Assembly (NCBI RefSeq): GCF_041262565.1 | Contig: NZ_JBGCCJ010000001.1 | Coordinates: 310,001 to 374,000 of the forward strand | Length of the DNA stretch: 64,000 bases | Direction: 5' to 3' | From: Leifsonia sp. EB41 | GTDB taxonomy: Bacteria; Actinomycetota; Actinomycetes; Actinomycetales; Microbacteriaceae | Shown: positions 17,165 through 27,904 of the stretch, one piece after another | How the letters are laid out: each line of letters opens with the position of its first letter | How positions within the stretch are numbered: the first letter of the stretch is position 1 | Program-made: the position numbers and the translations under genes | Notes under the pieces: model-generated | What the model was told of the DNA's origin: nothing | Database searches by the model: none | What the model saw: the letters and a program-made list of their open reading frames with translations, nothing else

Positions 17165-17586
17165 CAGAACAGAAACCCCGGGGGCTGATAGGCGGGCGAC
17201 TGATCGCGTCGGCGCTGATGACGATGCTGGTCGGTGCGGCGCTGGCCGGCTGCACCGCGTCGCAACCCGGACACCCTGTCAGCCCGACGATCTCGACTGC
17301 CGCCTGGCCGACCGCGCAGATTTATCACACCGGTCGCACCTCACTGATGCTGACCGTCCCGGCAGGAGCCCGCTCACTCCAGCTCGATTTCAGTTGCACG
17401 TCCGGTCTCTACTCGATCGGGCCCGAGGTCGATCTGCCTCGTGACGGCATGTGCGGTGGCGCGCAGACCTTCGACTTCGACATCCACCGCATCGCGACGG
17501 ACACCCGCCTCACCATCGACCTGGTCGTCCCCGACACCACCCGGCTCGCTGCGACGATGAACTCTTCGACAGAACCCGCCACTTAG
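17161..17586 (+). CDS. lipoprotein, paralogue of the one at 12964
   Basis: A 141-aa product, MTEQKPRGLIGGRLIASALM, with lipobox ALAGC. The mature part carries LTVPAGARSLQLDFSCTSG, DLPRDGMCGGAQTFDFDI and IDLVVPDTTRLAA, in the same order as the 12964 lipoprotein. It is translationally coupled to the lipoprotein upstream. Its stop codon lies at the first unit of repeat copy C. Function unknown. Confidence 0.7.
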   Translation: MTEQKPRGLIGGRLIASALMTMLVGAALAGCTASQPGHPVSPTISTAAWPTAQIYHTGRTSLMLTVPAGARSLQLDFSCTSGLYSIGPEVDLPRDGMCGGAQTFDFDIHRIATDTRLTIDLVVPDTTRLAATMNSSTEPAT

Positions 17587-17652
17587 ATTGTCCCGACCTC
17601 TCAGAAAGACAATCTGCGTGGCGGAAAGACAATCTATGTTGGCGGTCGACAA
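17584..17652. repeat. repeat array, copy C (half of the inverted arrangement)
   Basis: TAGATTGTCCCGACC (17584-17598) is followed by two rightward units, AAAGACAATCTGCGTGGCGG (17605-17624) and AAAGACAATCTATGTTGGCG (17625-17644), ending GGTCGACA. These match the left arms of copies A and B. The mirrored right arm is missing. The gap to 17807 holds no other gene. Confidence 0.6.
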
Positions 17653-17795
17653 CAGCAGCCAATCTCTCTTCAAGGGGTGGGTATCTAGCCACCGACAATT
17701 GCAGTTATCCGGACTATTCGGCGCGAGCCCCTTTTGAACGGCCAGACCGCGTGCTCCGCCGTCGGCTGTCGGAGCCCTGTGCCATGCTCGTCATT

Positions 17796-17801
17796 AGGAG
17801 G
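17796..17801 (+). promoter_or_regulatory. Shine-Dalgarno that fixes a TTG start
   Basis: A perfect AGGAGG lies six bases upstream of TTG at 17808, whereas the upstream in-frame ATG (17784) has no such site. I therefore start the SLATT gene at the TTG. Confidence 0.7.
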
Positions 17802-17807
17802 TCGCAA

Positions 17808-18377
17808 TTGGTTCACGATCCGCAGCTTGGAGCTATCCGCGAGGCATACGGGCGGTTGGTGTACACGCACAAGGTGCACGAGAAGGAGCGTGAGCGCCTC
17901 AGCGGATTCAGCATCATCGCAAGGTGGGTGAACATCGTACTGAGCGCGTTAACCTTCGGCGGCATCATCTTGATTCTCGGCACGGACGACCTTGCGTGGA
18001 AGATCGCAAGCGCCGCACTCGCGGTGCTGACTGCCGGTTTCGCGATCTTCCAGCTCAGCTTCGATCCTGCCAAATCAGCAGAAGCGCACCGCACCGCCGC
18101 CAAACGTTTCCTGGAGCTGCGAAATCTCTACGAGCTGCTAATCGCCGACATGGTAAGCAAGGACACGTCCTCGCAAGAGCTCCGCCACCGGCGCGATCGG
18201 TTATCCGCCACCGCCAGCGAAGTATACCGGTCGGCGCCCGACACAAGTTCAACCGCCTATAAGAGGGCGAAGAAGGCACTCGGCGTCGGCGAGGAGATGA
18301 CCTTCGCCGAGAAGGAGATCGACCAATTCCTTCCCGAAGCGCTGCGACAGAAGCCTCCGCGGAACTCCGCCGAGTAG
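17808..18377 (+). CDS. SLATT-domain two-TM effector of a CBASS-like locus
   Basis: A 189-aa product. Residues 1-36 are an N-terminal amphipathic helix; TM1 about 37-57 (RWVNIVLSALTFGGIILIL) and TM2 about 64-84 (WKIASAALAVLTAGFAIFQL) are joined by a tight GTDD turn. Then come FDPAKSAEAHRTAAKRFLEL and a long soluble helix. This is the layout of SLATT proteins, two-TM effectors linked to cyclic-nucleotide sensing in anti-phage systems, where they are thought to permeabilise the membrane. It converges on the E2-like gene with a 9-nt gap, so it has its own promoter. Confidence 0.85.
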   Translation: MVHDPQLGAIREAYGRLVYTHKVHEKERERLSGFSIIARWVNIVLSALTFGGIILILGTDDLAWKIASAALAVLTAGFAIFQLSFDPAKSAEAHRTAAKRFLELRNLYELLIADMVSKDTSSQELRHRRDRLSATASEVYRSAPDTSSTAYKRAKKALGVGEEMTFAEKEIDQFLPEALRQKPPRNSAE

Positions 18378-18386
18378 CTGCCTTAG

Positions 18387-18854
18387 TCAGCGGCGGGGCC
18401 GCGCCGCCCGCGGTGAATACGGGTGAAGGATGCCCTGCTGGCCTTCGAGGTCGTTCTCGTCCAGCCCGTCTCCGCGCCAGATGCGATCGACGAGCCAGAG
18501 CTCGTAGAAGAACAGCCACTCAATGGCCCACGGGATGGTTGTGTTGATGAAGAGCTGGTCGGCTCGCCAATCCTTCGCGCGGTTCAAACATAGCGACCCG
18601 TTCTTGTAGACATGCGGCAGGCGGCCCTGGGTGTCAGGCCGCAGCGCCGGCGAGGTGACGAATATCTCAGCCTGCATGCAGGGACGCGCTTCGAGCCGGA
18701 CCCCGTAGGTGTCGCTCGCGGCCGCGGGTTGCAGCACGTGTTCCCAGATCAGCCGACCGTTACGAAGGACCGGCTTCGTAGATGGAAAAGCGCTTCGCAA
18801 CGCTAGCGCCTGCGCGGCGAGGGTCAGCCGCGAGCTAGCCGCCATAGAAACCAT
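18387..18854 (-). CDS. E2-like (ubiquitin-conjugating-type) CBASS accessory protein
   Basis: A 155-aa product. LPHVYKNGSLCLNRAKDW has the HPNG-x-CL-like core of bacterial E2 folds, with probable catalytic C89, followed by INTTIPWAIEWLFFYELWLV, typical of CBASS E2-only proteins. The start overlaps the end of the CD-NTase gene by 20 nt (or 11 nt if the second ATG, at 18845, is used). By established knowledge, such proteins in short type II CBASS conjugate or prime the CD-NTase. No E1 or JAB gene is visible here. Identification from motif and context only. Confidence 0.7.
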   Translation of the reverse strand: MVSMAASSRLTLAAQALALRSAFPSTKPVLRNGRLIWEHVLQPAAASDTYGVRLEARPCMQAEIFVTSPALRPDTQGRLPHVYKNGSLCLNRAKDWRADQLFINTTIPWAIEWLFFYELWLVDRIWRGDGLDENDLEGQQGILHPYSPRAARPRR

Positions 18855-19983
18855 GGGGCTTCACCTGCCGTGCGGTGACCTGTGACGAGCTGGTTCCGGC
18901 CACCAGGGTGCCGTTCGTCCGCGCGACATAGACCTCGGCCCCCGCCGCGCGAGCGGCACTCTGCTCCGCCCGCTCGCCGAAGGTCTGCCTCAGTCGTGGG
19001 AGCACGTTGTGGAGACCCTTCTGGATTCCGATGGCGTCGAAATCGACGATCGCCGCATCGAGCCACTGTTCGAAGTTCCTCCGCAGGCGATGATCCACGT
19101 TCCAGTAGTCAGCGAAGTTCTCCTCCGGCTGCACGGGGTTCGCCAGCTGCCAGCCTGCCGTGTCGAAGGTAATGTAGTCGGGCATCGCCTTGGTGATATT
19201 CCGAAGCGAATCGTAGAGGTCCGCCCTTCCCGTTGCAGCGTAGGCGCGAGCAGCGAGGGTCGTGATGATGATCGAGGAGGGGCGGTCATCGAGCCTGTCC
19301 TTGAAGTAGATGTCCCGGTGGCGCTTGAGCGCCTGCACCACCCGCTGAAGGTCCGATTTCAGGGCGAAATCCGGCACATCCTCGATGTCGGTGTTCTTCG
19401 CGAGCACCTCCTGACGACGCTCGTTCAGCTCGGCCGCGACCTGCGAGTGGAACCACTCGGCATACCCGCGGGGGTGCGAGCGCTGCCACGCGCGCACTGC
19501 CCGGTCGGTGATCAGGATGCCGCCCAAACCGTCCGGCTCGTCGAGCGCGGGCAGCACATCCATGTGCATTCCGGCGAAGTTGAGCGTCCAGCAGCGGTCG
19601 CTCTCGTGGACCTCTGGCCGTGGCGCGTAGCCACCCGCAAAAGACCGCACAGGGTGGCCGGCGTCCATCTTGAGCTCCTGCTGCGAGATGCTGTCCTTGG
19701 AGAGGTCGCGGGTGGCGACCAGGTCGATGTCGACGTCATCGTTGTGATGGATGCGACGGGTGACAGTTCCGAGGCGGAAAGAGCCCTGTGGGAACACGGT
19801 GTTGGTCGAGCGAGTCTGCTCCCAGTGCTCCTCGAACGCCGCACCGAGTGACTGGTAGCGACTCTCGACAGCCTGGTGCTCCGCGGCCGTGATGTCGAGC
19901 GAAGCGATGCCGCTCTCCAGAAGCTGGCCCACGGAGCCCACCGGAGCGGTGGTTCCAGTTGTCTCCACCTGCATGAGGCTCAT
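18835..19983 (-). CDS. CD-NTase (cGAS/DncV-like nucleotidyltransferase)
   Basis: A 382-aa product. The start at 19983 (MSLMQVETTGTT) follows GGGAG by six bases; the longer start at 20154 adds a low-quality tail. PQGSFRLGTV (GS at 67-68) with NDDVDIDLVA (D85, D87) and a third acid D142 in MHMDVLPALD is the nucleotidyltransferase catalytic set. SSIIITTLAARAY in the C-terminal half matches the OAS-like helical region. CD-NTases make cyclic oligonucleotides on phage infection. Together with the E2-like and SLATT genes this is a short type II CBASS-like locus. Confidence 0.88.
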   Translation of the reverse strand: MSLMQVETTGTTAPVGSVGQLLESGIASLDITAAEHQAVESRYQSLGAAFEEHWEQTRSTNTVFPQGSFRLGTVTRRIHHNDDVDIDLVATRDLSKDSISQQELKMDAGHPVRSFAGGYAPRPEVHESDRCWTLNFAGMHMDVLPALDEPDGLGGILITDRAVRAWQRSHPRGYAEWFHSQVAAELNERRQEVLAKNTDIEDVPDFALKSDLQRVVQALKRHRDIYFKDRLDDRPSSIIITTLAARAYAATGRADLYDSLRNITKAMPDYITFDTAGWQLANPVQPEENFADYWNVDHRLRRNFEQWLDAAIVDFDAIGIQKGLHNVLPRLRQTFGERAEQSAARAAGAEVYVARTNGTLVAGTSSSQVTARQVKPHGFYGG

Positions 19984-20584
19984 CTCGAGCTCCCTTCTCC
20001 AAGGTCGAGTGGTTCTCCTCGACGAGACCGCCTCGCCGCTGGTGGAGCGGACTTGTACCCCACGTGTCCACCATAAGGGGGACCTCTGACATTCCTGGCG
20101 CAGTCGTTCCGTGTTCGCTGTCAGCACATCTGTCGACGCGCGGATACGCCCCACGGAAGGAATCGTGAGCGGAGCAGATTCTCCCCGCCTGCCATCGCAT
20201 CCTTGGTTGGGCGGGCGCGGAGCGCTCCTACTTACCGGTTGTCGTCCACGGGCAGGGACATCACGTCCATTCCCGGAACCCGCAGAAATCCGCTGAGCTC
20301 TCAGCGGCGGCGCAGCCCTTGCTGTTTGACCTGGTCGTCGTGCACGCCCATGTCCGCAGCTTTTCTATTGCGAACTTCAACAGCTCGTCTCGCTCGTGAA
20401 TCACCTCCATCCATCTAGAGATCGTCGGAATCTGAGGCGACGATGCGATAAGGCCGACCGGCATTCCAGGATCTATGCCGATTGCGCAGCCTGTTCGACC
20501 GCCGCCGGATGCCTAAGATCGAGTGGCGACATTGACCTAGGGCCAATCTGTTACCTGGTCTTTGCGGCGCGATAGCCTTCGACC
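19984..20584. other. intergenic region upstream of the CD-NTase and HEPN genes
   Basis: About 600 bp separating two divergent genes. It must hold the promoters of both. Several short frames exist, but they are Arg-rich and lack ribosome binding sites, and I see no gene. No strong hairpin or long repeat noted. Confidence 0.4.
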
Positions 20585-21247
20585 GTGCAACCACTGCCGA
20601 TACCGAGGTTCTCTCTTTCACAGTTAGAGACACCACAACGATTCTTGGCCAGCGCGTATGCGACAGTGGAGTCGATGTTCACGACGTTGCGAACAGTTCG
20701 AGTCGCCCGCGGGGCTGGATCCGGGCGACCTACTGACAACGAAATGGACTTGCTTCGCGCTGCGTACGTATTCGCCGGCGCTGGCCTCGACTCCACACTG
20801 AAGCAACTGATCCGCGAGACGTTGCCGCATTTGGTCGATCGAAAAGAAGGCGCGCGGGGTGCTTTCCTGAAGTTCACGCAGCGTTGGATTCTCGATGAAG
20901 CGCACCAGGCCGAAGCTCTAATTGCGACCGACTCGCGGCAGCACCTCATCGAGCGATACATCTATCAGTTGACGGGCTCCTCGCTCCAGTCGCGTGATGA
21001 GGTGAAGAAGGTTGGCGGCGCACTCGGACTTTCGTCACGCCCACTCATCGCCGCTATTGATCAGCTACAGCCACTTTTCGACGCTCGGAACGACATCGTT
21101 CATGAGCTCGACCTTCGGGACCCGAAGCGCCACGGGGATCGCCGTCGAACTATGCGCGCAATCACGCGCACCGAAGACGAGGTGTACCCCGCATTCGTCG
21201 TGGGCCAAGCGTTTCTAGATGAGGTCGGGCAGGCCTTGTCCGACTGA
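20585..21247 (+). CDS. RiboL-PSP-HEPN-like protein
   Basis: A 220-aa product starting at a GTG. LLRAAYVFAGAGLDSTLKQL is the first helix typical of HEPN proteins of the RiboL-PSP type; the second holds PLFDARNDIVHELDL with R-x4-H spacing, the RNase active-site motif. These proteins are often abortive-infection RNases in defence regions, which fits the neighbouring CBASS-like genes; a direct link is inferred only from position. No antitoxin is seen next to it. Confidence 0.7.
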   Translation: MQPLPIPRFSLSQLETPQRFLASAYATVESMFTTLRTVRVARGAGSGRPTDNEMDLLRAAYVFAGAGLDSTLKQLIRETLPHLVDRKEGARGAFLKFTQRWILDEAHQAEALIATDSRQHLIERYIYQLTGSSLQSRDEVKKVGGALGLSSRPLIAAIDQLQPLFDARNDIVHELDLRDPKRHGDRRRTMRAITRTEDEVYPAFVVGQAFLDEVGQALSD

Positions 21248-21458
21248 GTGCGCTACGCAAAGTGGGGCAACGAGGGCGGCTGACGATGGGTCAACCATCC
21301 GACTGTTGCGATTCGCGCCTGAGACACCACGGGTCGTCTACGAGACGCTGTCCCGTCTCCCCATACGCTGGTCACATGCTGCACACTCCCCTGCACCAAC
21401 TGCTTGGCGTCCCACCTGGGCAGGCTGGTAGCGGCGACTCGCGCTGGACCGGTCGTGA

Positions 21459-22034
21459 GTGTTGGCTTCCGTGGCGCGAAGTGGGGTGGGCGGCGATTCC
21501 ACACCATCTGTATTCTGGCGAGGTGTCCAGGATCAAGAGCGCGCACTCATCGCCCTCCGCGCCAAACTGCGAGAACAAGTGGCTTGGTTGAAACGCAATC
21601 GGGAGGTGCGTGCCCCCGAATACCTGCGGCTCGCCAAACTAATCGCGGAGGGTGACTACACAGCCGACCAGTTGCCATACCTAGAGGCCCTCATGGCGGA
21701 GTCCTACGGTCCTGCATTCGCTCTAAGAGGAGCCCTCGCAATTCGGCATCGGGGCGTCAACGCCAATGGGTTGGACCGCTCAATAGCTGCAGGTTACTGG
21801 CTGACCGGAGCTGCAGAGTATGACGACGGCGCCTCAAGAGTGCTCCTCGACGAGTTCGAAATGGAAAATTTGGGCAAGCTTATCGACTTCGATCTTTCCT
21901 TCGTTGTCGACGCGTTCTTGCGTTCCGAGACCACATCGAAAGATGAAGATCCAGACGCGCGGTACTTCATGATCGGCCTCGCTTCGAACCTTGGCCACGA
22001 AAAGTATGCATGGGAACTGCACCGCCGAAAATGA
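21459..22034 (+). CDS. hypothetical protein at the island edge
   Basis: Up to 191 aa with a GTG start that may be too far upstream. From about residue 25 the sequence is a clean helical protein (DQERALIALRAKLREQVAWL, EYLRLAKLIAEGDYTADQLP, FALRGALAIRHRGVNANGLD), somewhat like TPR or Sel1 repeats. No family assigned. It ends about 170 bp before the comEC break. Confidence 0.5.
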   Translation: MLASVARSGVGGDSTPSVFWRGVQDQERALIALRAKLREQVAWLKRNREVRAPEYLRLAKLIAEGDYTADQLPYLEALMAESYGPAFALRGALAIRHRGVNANGLDRSIAAGYWLTGAAEYDDGASRVLLDEFEMENLGKLIDFDLSFVVDAFLRSETTSKDEDPDARYFMIGLASNLGHEKYAWELHRRK

Positions 22035-22069
22035 CGCTCGGCGTAGCCGCCGACGCACCTATTCGCGTC

Positions 22070-23038
22070 TCAGAGTCCCAGCGAGCGCCCGACCAATTCG
22101 TGGCAGCTCCTGGCGGGGACCGCCAGGTGTCTTCGGATGACCGGGGCCCAAACTATTCGCTCGGGTTTGCTCACCTTAGAACAGACACCCGTATTGCTGG
22201 CCATGTCTCCGGAGACGGCGGTCAGGTGGCTGAGAGCGCTCACCTTCATGGCGTCGTCCAGCTCGGCGCCGACGTTCGTCTCGTCCCCGATCGCGAGCCC
22301 GGGAAGGAGGGTGCCCCCGTCGCCAGGGGTCGTTGCGGCTGCGTCGGCGAAGGCCGCCCGGACCGGCGACGGCCAGGCGAGCCACCAGGGCGGAGGCTCG
22401 CGTACCTCCGGCGCCGCGGTGCCGCGGAGGGTGAACGTGGTGGCCTCCCCTGGCTCGTTCGGGCGGACGCTCATGCTGCCGGCGATGACCGTCCCGAGGG
22501 TGTACGCGCGGACGGAGTGGGCGGTGCCGGGCACGAGGACGGACACCGGCACACCCGCGTGGATGGGAGGGAGGGCACGGCCCGGCGGGGCTGTGGACGC
22601 GGCGACGGTGGTGCCGCGCAGGCGCCAGCGCTCTGCACCGTCCAGCCCGGGGGCCGACCGCTTCGGGGCGCTCTCGACACGCAGAGCGACCTCGACCGTC
22701 GCGTGGTGGGTGGAGGCGGCCTGGAGCGCCGCGTCCGTGCGGCCTGGCGCGAGCGCAGCGATGGAGGCGGCGCCGAGCGCGACCGCCGCCAGGGAGATCG
22801 CGACGGACGGCCAGGGGCGGCGGGATGCCCGTAAGCGTTGGCCCCAGGCGGCGTGATGGCGCACAGGACGACCTCGCCGCTCACCCCGGCGACCGGCCAC
22901 GATCGCCGCAGCCAGCGCCACCACCCCACCCATCGCCGCGGCCACCGCCACTCCCACCATCGCCTCCGCGAGGCCCACACCCACCCCACAACACGCCCAC
23001 AGCGCAGCCGCCGGGATCGCCAGCCGAAGGTCGGGCAT
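22070..23038 (-). pseudogene. comEC: comEC, truncated after its N-terminal part
   Basis: ComEC forms the DNA-uptake channel in the membrane. The frame starts normally at 23038 (overlapping the comEA stop as TGATG) and carries the N-terminal membrane and OB-fold (DUF4131-like) part, through LPGLAIGDETNVGAELDDAM and the conserved ALSHLTAVSG. The next residues should be the AN/LH start of the competence domain; instead DMASNTGVCSKVS and 35 unrelated residues lead to a stop at 22070. The break is at about 22,206. No other frame continues comEC, so the rest is missing. Confidence 0.8.
22204..22215. other. comEC break point with 12-bp palindrome (probable island edge)
   Basis: GTCTCCGGAGAC is a perfect palindrome at the point where comEC homology ends. 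To its left the DNA is accessory; to its right the comEC-comEA-leuS order is core-like. An integration site here is inferred; I see no integrase in the window. Confidence 0.45.
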
Positions 23039-23685
23039 CAGACCGTCACCCTGTCCTTGAGGCCGTCGAAGAGCTTCTGGCCGATGCCGGTGACCTTGAG
23101 GAGGTCGGTCACTGCGCCGAAGCGGCCGTTCGACGTGCGCCAGTCGACGATGCGCTGGGCCATCGCGGGACCGATCCGTGGGAGGGACTCGAGCTGGGTG
23201 GCGGAGGCCGAGTTGAGGTCGACCAGTGCACCATCGGTCACAGGCCCGCCGGCCGTCTCAGACCCGACGTCCGCGAGCACCGCCTCCCCGACCAGCGGAG
23301 CCCGCAACTGCTCGCCGTCGCGGAGGCGGCGTGCGAGGTTCAGCCCGGCGGGGTCGGCCCCGTCCGCGAAGCCGCCGGCCGCCTCCACCGCATCGACCAC
23401 GCGCGCGCCCGGGGCGAGCCGGATCAGCCCCGGCCTGTTCACCGCACCGGAGACGTGCACGAAGAGCTCGGCCTCGGAGCCGTCCGCGGCGATTCCCGGC
23501 GTCGGCACGGCGGTGGATGACCCCAGCGGCGTCCCCGCCGCCACCGGCAGCTCCCGCCCGCCGCTCAGTCCCGAGATGATCGCCGCCACCACGAACGCGG
23601 CGACCAGCAGCACCGTCGCCGCCCCGATGCCGACCTTCAGCCGGCGCGACGGCGCCCGTTCCGTGTCCTCGTCCCGATGTCGCAT
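23038..23685 (-). CDS. comEA: ComEA, DNA-binding competence protein
   Basis: A 215-aa product: basic N-terminus, one TM (about 17-40), a SLBB-like domain (LFVHVSGAVNRPGLIRLAPG, about 75-135) and a C-terminal helix-hairpin-helix pair (VDLNSASATQLESLPRIGPA, MAQRIVDWR, LLKVTGIGQKL). ComEA binds double-stranded DNA outside the membrane and hands it to ComEC. Here its partner gene directly downstream is truncated, so the pathway is probably not functional unless another comEC copy exists. Confidence 0.92.
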   Translation of the reverse strand: MRHRDEDTERAPSRRLKVGIGAATVLLVAAFVVAAIISGLSGGRELPVAAGTPLGSSTAVPTPGIAADGSEAELFVHVSGAVNRPGLIRLAPGARVVDAVEAAGGFADGADPAGLNLARRLRDGEQLRAPLVGEAVLADVGSETAGGPVTDGALVDLNSASATQLESLPRIGPAMAQRIVDWRTSNGRFGAVTDLLKVTGIGQKLFDGLKDRVTV

Positions 23686-23803
23686 CCCCTCACGCTACGA
23701 ACGCCGCACGCGCACGAACGGGAGACGAACGAATCAGTGGATAACCGACAGCGGCGGCCCTCCTGTGGAGGACCGCCGCTACGCAACGAACAGAATGGAG
23801 TCG

Positions 23804-26392
<2,589 letters not shown>

Positions 26393-26476
26393 TGGACTCT
26401 CTCTCGAATGTCGCCGCGGCCGGAAGGGGCGTCGCGACGAGAAGGCGTCGGGCGCGCGGCCCGAGCTTCCAGGTTA

Positions 26477-27850
26477 CTAAACGTTGGAGGGGTCCGGTCC
26501 GTTCCCGGGAGGGCGCAGGCCGGCGGCGCGGAAGAGGGCGGCCGCCTTGATGGCGACCTCCTCGAGCTCATCGGCCAGGACCGAGAGGGCGGTGATCCCG
26601 CCGCCCGCGCCGATCGTCACCACGCCGTCGCGGAACCGGAGGCTGCGGATCACCATGGCGACGTCGGCGGAGCCGTCGGCGGCGAGCGAGCCGAAGCAGC
26701 CCGAGTAGACCCCGCGCGGGCCGCGCTCCAGCCCGGCGAGGATCCTCATGGCGGACAGTTTGGGCGCGCCGGTCATCGAGCCGGCCGGGAAGGCGGCGGC
26801 CAGCGCGTCGACCGCGGTCAGGCCGGGGCGCAGCCTCCCCTCGACCGTGCTGACGAGCTGGTGCACCTGCGCGTAGCTCTCGACCTCCAGCAAGTGCCGG
26901 ACGCCGACGCTGCCGACCTCGCAGACCCGCCCGAGGTCGTTGCGCATGAGGTCCACGATCATGACGTTCTCGGCCTGCTCCTTCTCGCTGGCCTCGAGTT
27001 CGGCGCGCAGCCGGAGGTCCTCCGCGACGGTCCTGCCGCGCGGGCGGGTGCCCTTGATCGGCTTGGTGCGGACGTGGCCGTCGGGGGTGACGAGAAGGAA
27101 CTGCTCGGGCGAGGAGCTGACAAGGGACTCGCCGGCGATCCGGAGGAACCCCGCGTGGTGGGCCGGGCTGTCGTTCCGCAGCCGGAGGTGCACGGCGAGC
27201 GGGTCGGCGGTGGTGGCGGCGGTCGCGGTGTTGGTGAGGCAGAGCTGGTAGGCGTCGCCGGCGCGGATGGCGTCCTGGCAGGCGGCGATCATCGCGAGGT
27301 AGACGGGGTCGGAGTGGCGCCAGGTCGGGGTGGCGCGGTCCGCTGCCACCGGATACGCCGCCGCATAACGCGCCGCCGCTCCGTCAGCACCGTCCAGCAC
27401 CTCGACCGCCTCGCGCAGCCAGGCGCCCTCGGCCGTCGCATCCACCACGGTCGCCGACCCGTCCGCGTGGTCGAACTGCACGAGCCGGTCGACGTACAGG
27501 AACGCCGCGTCCAGCCCCGGCCCGGCGGCGTACGGCACCCCGAGCGCGGCGGCGCCGGCCTCGTAGCCGAGCCAACCGATCCAGCCGAGCGGGTACCCGT
27601 GAGTGCGGGTCGGTTCCTGGCGCAGCGCCTCCAGGATGCCGCCCTCGAACCTCCGGCCGTCGACCGTCACCGTCCCGTCGGCCACGGACGCCGTCGCGAG
27701 GCGCGTCCCCGTGCCGATGACGCTGCGGCCGGTCTCCGCGTCGGGGCCGCTGTCGAGCCAGACCGCGTCGCCGGTCGCGAACAGGGCCGCGAAGGCGTCG
27801 GCCGGGTCGACGGGGGCGCGCAGGCGGTGTGTTCGGGGGGTGGGGAGCAC
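26477..27850 (-). CDS. pabB: aminodeoxychorismate synthase component I (PabB-like)
   Basis: A 457-aa product from a GTG at 27850; a longer frame upstream is antisense to the neighbouring gene. Chorismate-binding motifs are seen in order: SSPEQFLLVTPDGHVRTKPI with KGTRPRG, EKEQAENVMIVDLMRNDLG, VGSVGVRHL and FPAGSMTGAPKLSAMRIL. It makes aminodeoxychorismate for folate. The N-terminus is short, without a glutaminase domain, so PabA must come from elsewhere. Divergent from the pabC-like gene 54 bp away, which acts next in the pathway. Confidence 0.88.
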   Translation of the reverse strand: MLPTPRTHRLRAPVDPADAFAALFATGDAVWLDSGPDAETGRSVIGTGTRLATASVADGTVTVDGRRFEGGILEALRQEPTRTHGYPLGWIGWLGYEAGAAALGVPYAAGPGLDAAFLYVDRLVQFDHADGSATVVDATAEGAWLREAVEVLDGADGAAARYAAAYPVAADRATPTWRHSDPVYLAMIAACQDAIRAGDAYQLCLTNTATAATTADPLAVHLRLRNDSPAHHAGFLRIAGESLVSSSPEQFLLVTPDGHVRTKPIKGTRPRGRTVAEDLRLRAELEASEKEQAENVMIVDLMRNDLGRVCEVGSVGVRHLLEVESYAQVHQLVSTVEGRLRPGLTAVDALAAAFPAGSMTGAPKLSAMRILAGLERGPRGVYSGCFGSLAADGSADVAMVIRSLRFRDGVVTIGAGGGITALSVLADELEEVAIKAAALFRAAGLRPPGNGPDPSNV

Positions 27851-27904
27851 CGGACCAGTCTGCACCAGGCGGCGTGGACAGCGCGGCTCCGTTAGCCTGA
27901 GCGG

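Noticed and set aside
17784-17807. ATG at 17784 as the SLATT start
   Set aside because: It lacks a ribosome binding site, and AGGAGG is exactly placed for the TTG at 17808.
22070-23038. A simple frameshift in comEC
   Set aside because: No reading frame on the same strand after 22,206 continues the ComEC pattern; the sequence itself changes.
26393-26476. T-box or other riboswitch before leuS
   Set aside because: The leader is only 84 bp and lacks a T-box core sequence or an antiterminator-like pair of stems that I can see.
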